This document shows, one piece after another, positions 60,501 to 64,000 of a DNA stretch of 64,000 bases. The stretch lies in contig NMRA01000101.1 in the NCBI GenBank assembly GCA_002633005.1, positions 883,151 to 947,150 on the forward strand. The letters run 5' to 3'. The stretch is from Phoronis australis (taxonomy: Eukaryota > Phoronida > Phoronidae). The stretch's first letter is position 1, and the number at the start of each line of letters is the position of its first letter. Made by a program: the position numbers and the translations under genes. Under the pieces are notes generated by a model. It did no database searches. It was given only the letters and a program-made list of their open reading frames with translations, and had not been told where the DNA came from.

Positions 60501-63500
60501 AATGAACTTGGTTAATTGGTCAAATGAATGTTCCAGTTGTACACCAAACCTTCACCAAAGTGCTTCAGTCACGCCTCTTGCATGGCAGATGCTTTGACAG
60601 TTGAGTTTGTGCGCAATATTATTCACAATTACATTTAGGTAAACATATGCATCAGATTTGATCACATCCAAAAAACAATGTCATACAGTTCCAACACATA
60701 TCAAATTTGTGACAGCACATCAACATCACAGACGAATAAAGTCGGTTGAGACCACAAATCAGCCGTTATCAAGACATGGATTTTATGAGCAACATCGTAA
60801 CCAAAATACAACTCAATATATCAACATCCTGTTTACATGGACTAGATAGTAGCAATAGCACAATACTCATGTCTAGACTAAAAGTCATGCACGTGAAACA
60901 ACAACCAACAGGTGTCAGCAGTAGACGGCATTCAGACCAACATGTGACAACTAGACAAACTGGACCACATGTAGTGTATAAGACTATGTGTCAGACACAC
61001 AGTGGCTTATAACACCTGACAATGACACATCAAGGACAGTGATCCCAATAATGTAAATATACACTGCATTAATGTGCATGTTTCAACAATTCCCAATAGT
61101 GCAATAAGTCTTCTTTAAAGAAACCAGAACACGTACAAATCGGGTCTGAAGTTTTCTCTAAAAGCTGAATTATTGCATTAAAGCGATAAAGTCATCGATC
61201 AAGAGTATTGAAAAAAGTGCCTGTTCAGCTTCAGGCTGAATTATTTCAAGGAAACATTTGTCTTGCATAGAAGTGCATTCATCTCTTAATCCCCAGCTGA
61301 CTCGGATATATTGATCATTTTTGTCATAGTCAATCGCTTTCTAATATGCCGGTGATTTTTGCAGTATACATGCATAGTTAAAAACTGGTGAATCACTGTG
61401 CTAAGCTCAAGACATCTGAGTCACTATTGGCTTTAAGTACTTGTATTTTTAAAGACTTATTTCAATTGGAAATCACTGATTATAAATACAAACAAGTGAG
61501 TACTGCAGTACATTAACATAACATGAGCATATGGTGCTGACATCTAGTGTTCAGTGCTATTTCAGCCATGACAGACAAATCAGTGAATGTGACTAAAATA
61601 GTGCAGTTAGTTTGATCAAATGAAATACAAAAGTAGACAACAAGATTACCTCTCGTCCCCTGGAGTCAAATAATAAAGTAGAGATTTTGAAAACCCACCG
61701 CCACCAACAGAACAAATTCCCCTCGACAACCAGTTAAAGCAGTATGGGTAAATCATACTTAAAGCCGCAAGCAACAAGTGCTATCTCAGCTTACAAAACA
61801 GTAACAGATATGGACATTAAATCAAGTTTACACGACTACCATAAGGTGCCGAGTGGAGTTCAATGACTATAAAAATCTGCATCAGATTCTAGATCCACCA
61901 CCACCACAAATTCAGTTTACAACAGATTAAATTTAGAGACTTTGGCCATGGACTAATTGTAGCATGTGACACTAAAAATACTGTAATGAAACTCAAAACA
62001 ATATTTTTAACTTAAGGCAATTGTTAACCATTTTTTTCATAGTCCATTAAATAACGTAAATACCCGATAGATATTTTTTACTGTCTGTTATAATCCATAA
62101 AAGTAAATATTTTCAGTCATCACTTGTTGCTGGGCCTAGCTAGGTGACCACTATGTTCTCTCTTCTCCTGATGATGGAGTTTAAATAAACGACACTGAAA
62201 CATGTCAAGCTGTTTTAAAACCGCCGTTGTTTTTATTAATATTTTTTGAATCCTTGATGACCAAAAATAAGTTGTGCCTTAAACCACAGCACAATTGTTG
62301 ATGATGTGACTGACATTTTTTTGTGAAAAGTGTTACTTTTGCTGAACAACAACTTGTACAAAAAAAGGCAGCCATAGAAGATGAACCACGACTGCACTGC
62401 GAATTGATTATATTTTGGGGGGAGGGGGCGTTTAATGATTTCATAAACTAACTTGACTTATTATGTCCACTATGATATCTATGTTGAAACCGATTAGTTA
62501 TGGTGCATTGGTGCACCCCAGTTGTAATACCCTCTGTCAAGGTCCACCAGTCTACAGACCGAGTCATTTGACAATAATCAAAACAGAAAGCAATGTCTGG
62601 TCAAACACTAGAATGACCGACAGGGGTGTGGTAGCAGTTGAAGTTGTCCAAAAACCATAACGTATCTCTCAGTAAAGTTGCAACAAAACCTGACAAGCTG
62701 TTTTGTCAATACTTGAGAGAAAGGGAAAATCTAGCCAAAAACTAAATTTAAAAATGGCCAATAGAGACTGCTGCAGACTGTATCAAGTTTTATTAAAATA
62801 TGCCGAGCTGTTGGTGGACAAGCTTGTTAAAAACTAAAATAGCCAACAGGTGTTGATATGGTAGCCAAATTTGTCCAAAAATCTAATGGTGCCACAGCAT
62901 ACCAGCCATAAAAGGCGTTTAGCAAAAATGTGATGGACAACAGCCAACAGGGGTTGACATAGACACATAGTGAAAATGCAACAAATAGGCATTCAGACAG
63001 ACAATGTGATGATTCCTCGACTTCTCATTCAATTGGTTAGACATGTTTTACAATGCCCTTGCACTTGTTTGTGCTTGTGCCATACCTGGAAATTTTGCTA
63101 TTCCAAATAGTCACACTGGTTTTTATGAGATGTTTGCTACCTGATATCAATACTTTTCAAGAGATGCACCTCACAAGTCAAATAAAACATTTAGTACAGA
63201 TAAGCCATCTTATTGTATGAAGGGGTTGATGTACAACTCACACTTCTCTAAAATATACGACGACTTCTCAGAGTTGAAAACAAAAATGGCCAGGAGTTAT
63301 GAGATCTCCAATAATGATCTGTTGATGGCTTGAAAAGGTGTGGCTTGTGAGAAGAAATCAATAAGCCAAGTGTATTATGTATAAAGACTCACCCATGTAA
63401 AATCTCTAGTCAATTTCAGGAACCAGTGAGAACAGTGAACAACTAAAAATTTTTTGATAAAAAATCTGTAATTAGTGAAGTTACAAATTGTCCTGATAGA

Positions 63501-63945
63501 ATGAGTGTCTGACCCTGACCAAGCAATACCTGTGTGCCTGGGGTTGCAAAGCCCTTTTGAGAAAATCCAGGAGGGTCAACAATTACCTTGAAAAACCAGA
63601 TTACCTCCAAAAATGCATAATATTACTGTTTAGGAGTGCATTAAAAGTTTAGCTGACATTTTCTGCATAGCAAGAAAAAATTATAGGAGTACTCAAAAGA
63701 CTTTCTGTAGAATATTATAATGAAACAATTTTGACTTTTAACCAGTTAATCAAATAATCTGCATATGCAAATTATCTGCATTTTTTACACGTATGACAAA
63801 CACCTCATATTCACATTGCAGTTATTGAGCTATGGTTGCATATTTAAATAATCAATGAACTCCACAAGGTCCAAAGCGTTTTCAGCACAGTATGAGACAG
63901 TTATGATTAAATAACATGACAGAATCAAACCAAACCCGTACTCGC
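57527..63945. other. 5' intron or flank of the DOC2-like gene, no gene supported
   Basis: Mostly AT-rich sequence without exons I can support. A short duplicated block (GATACAATACTGAGAA) lies at 57587-57660. A TIR element occupies 58401-59221. Diverged dispersed-repeat copies are near 62745-63320 (AAAATGGCCAATAGAG, AAAATAGCCAACAGGTG). Frames of 60-88 codons here lack splice context or similarity. Confidence 0.45.
58401..59221. mobile_element. TIR element with GGGGGGTACTCC ends
   Basis: The left end is a long G-run followed by TACTCCACTATATTTTTGAA and TGGGTG. The right end is CACCATACCCCTTTTATAGG then AGTACCCCCC. The ends are inverted copies 0.8 kb apart with moderate divergence. There is no transposase frame. 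The end type, a G-run plus TACTCC, resembles the element at 17366-17878 in its homopolymer ends but has a different sequence. The target duplication is unclear. Confidence 0.7.
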
Positions 63946-64000
63946 CTGGGATATTATCCATTTTCAGCACACCAAGATTTCATAATTTTCACTTCTAAAT

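Noticed and set aside
57527-64000. Search for a rabphilin-type FYVE-like zinc finger upstream of the C2 domains
   Set aside because: No Cys-rich frame with the expected CxxC spacing was seen.

Overview
The window is animal nuclear DNA. It holds intron-rich genes with canonical GT-AG splice sites, long AT-rich introns full of short inverted-repeat transposons and minisatellites, and a 154-base assembly gap. Protein similarity points to an invertebrate metazoan. The repeat style and the gene set would suit a marine deuterostome such as a hemichordate, echinoderm or cephalochordate, but I cannot fix the species.

Four protein genes are supported. (1) The first coding exon of an UNC119-type lipid-binding chaperone, minus strand, ATG at 7350; the rest of that gene appears to lie left of the window. 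(2) A complete PHF12 (Pf1) gene, minus strand, ATG at 35065 to stop at 14210. All 14 coding exons can be joined in phase. The protein has two PHD fingers, the MRG15-binding segment and a C-terminal FHA-like domain, as in the SIN3-HDAC corepressor subunit. (3) A complete LRRC47 gene, plus strand, ATG at 35860 to stop at 41333, five exons, head-to-head with PHF12 across a 794-bp shared promoter that carries NRF1-like palindromes. (4) A DOC2/rabphilin-type double-C2 calcium sensor, minus strand, nine exons from 57526 down to the stop at 45906, tail-to-tail with LRRC47; its first exon is uncertain. UNC119 and PHF12 also lie near each other on human 17q11.2, so this may be an old linkage.

Layout: 1-7187 UNC119 intron with a long-hairpin MITE; 7351-14209 intergenic plus probable PHF12 3' UTR with a 119-bp satellite; 14210-35065 PHF12; 35066-35859 bidirectional promoter; 35860-41333 LRRC47; 41334-45905 convergent 3' region with another MITE; 45906-57526 DOC2-like gene; 57527-64000 its 5' intron or flank, repeat-rich.

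The most unusual signal is a recurring one. Small tandem arrays sit on exon-intron boundaries and copy the splice site itself. A 43-bp array at PHF12 exon 10 carries five strong 5' splice sites. A 51-bp array runs off the donor of a DOC2-like C2A exon. About 50-bp units copy the donor of another DOC2-like exon three times. A 39-bp duplication copies a 3' splice site so that both acceptors are in frame. A second theme is a dispersed repeat family whose copies carry close or exact matches to the CTCF core motif.
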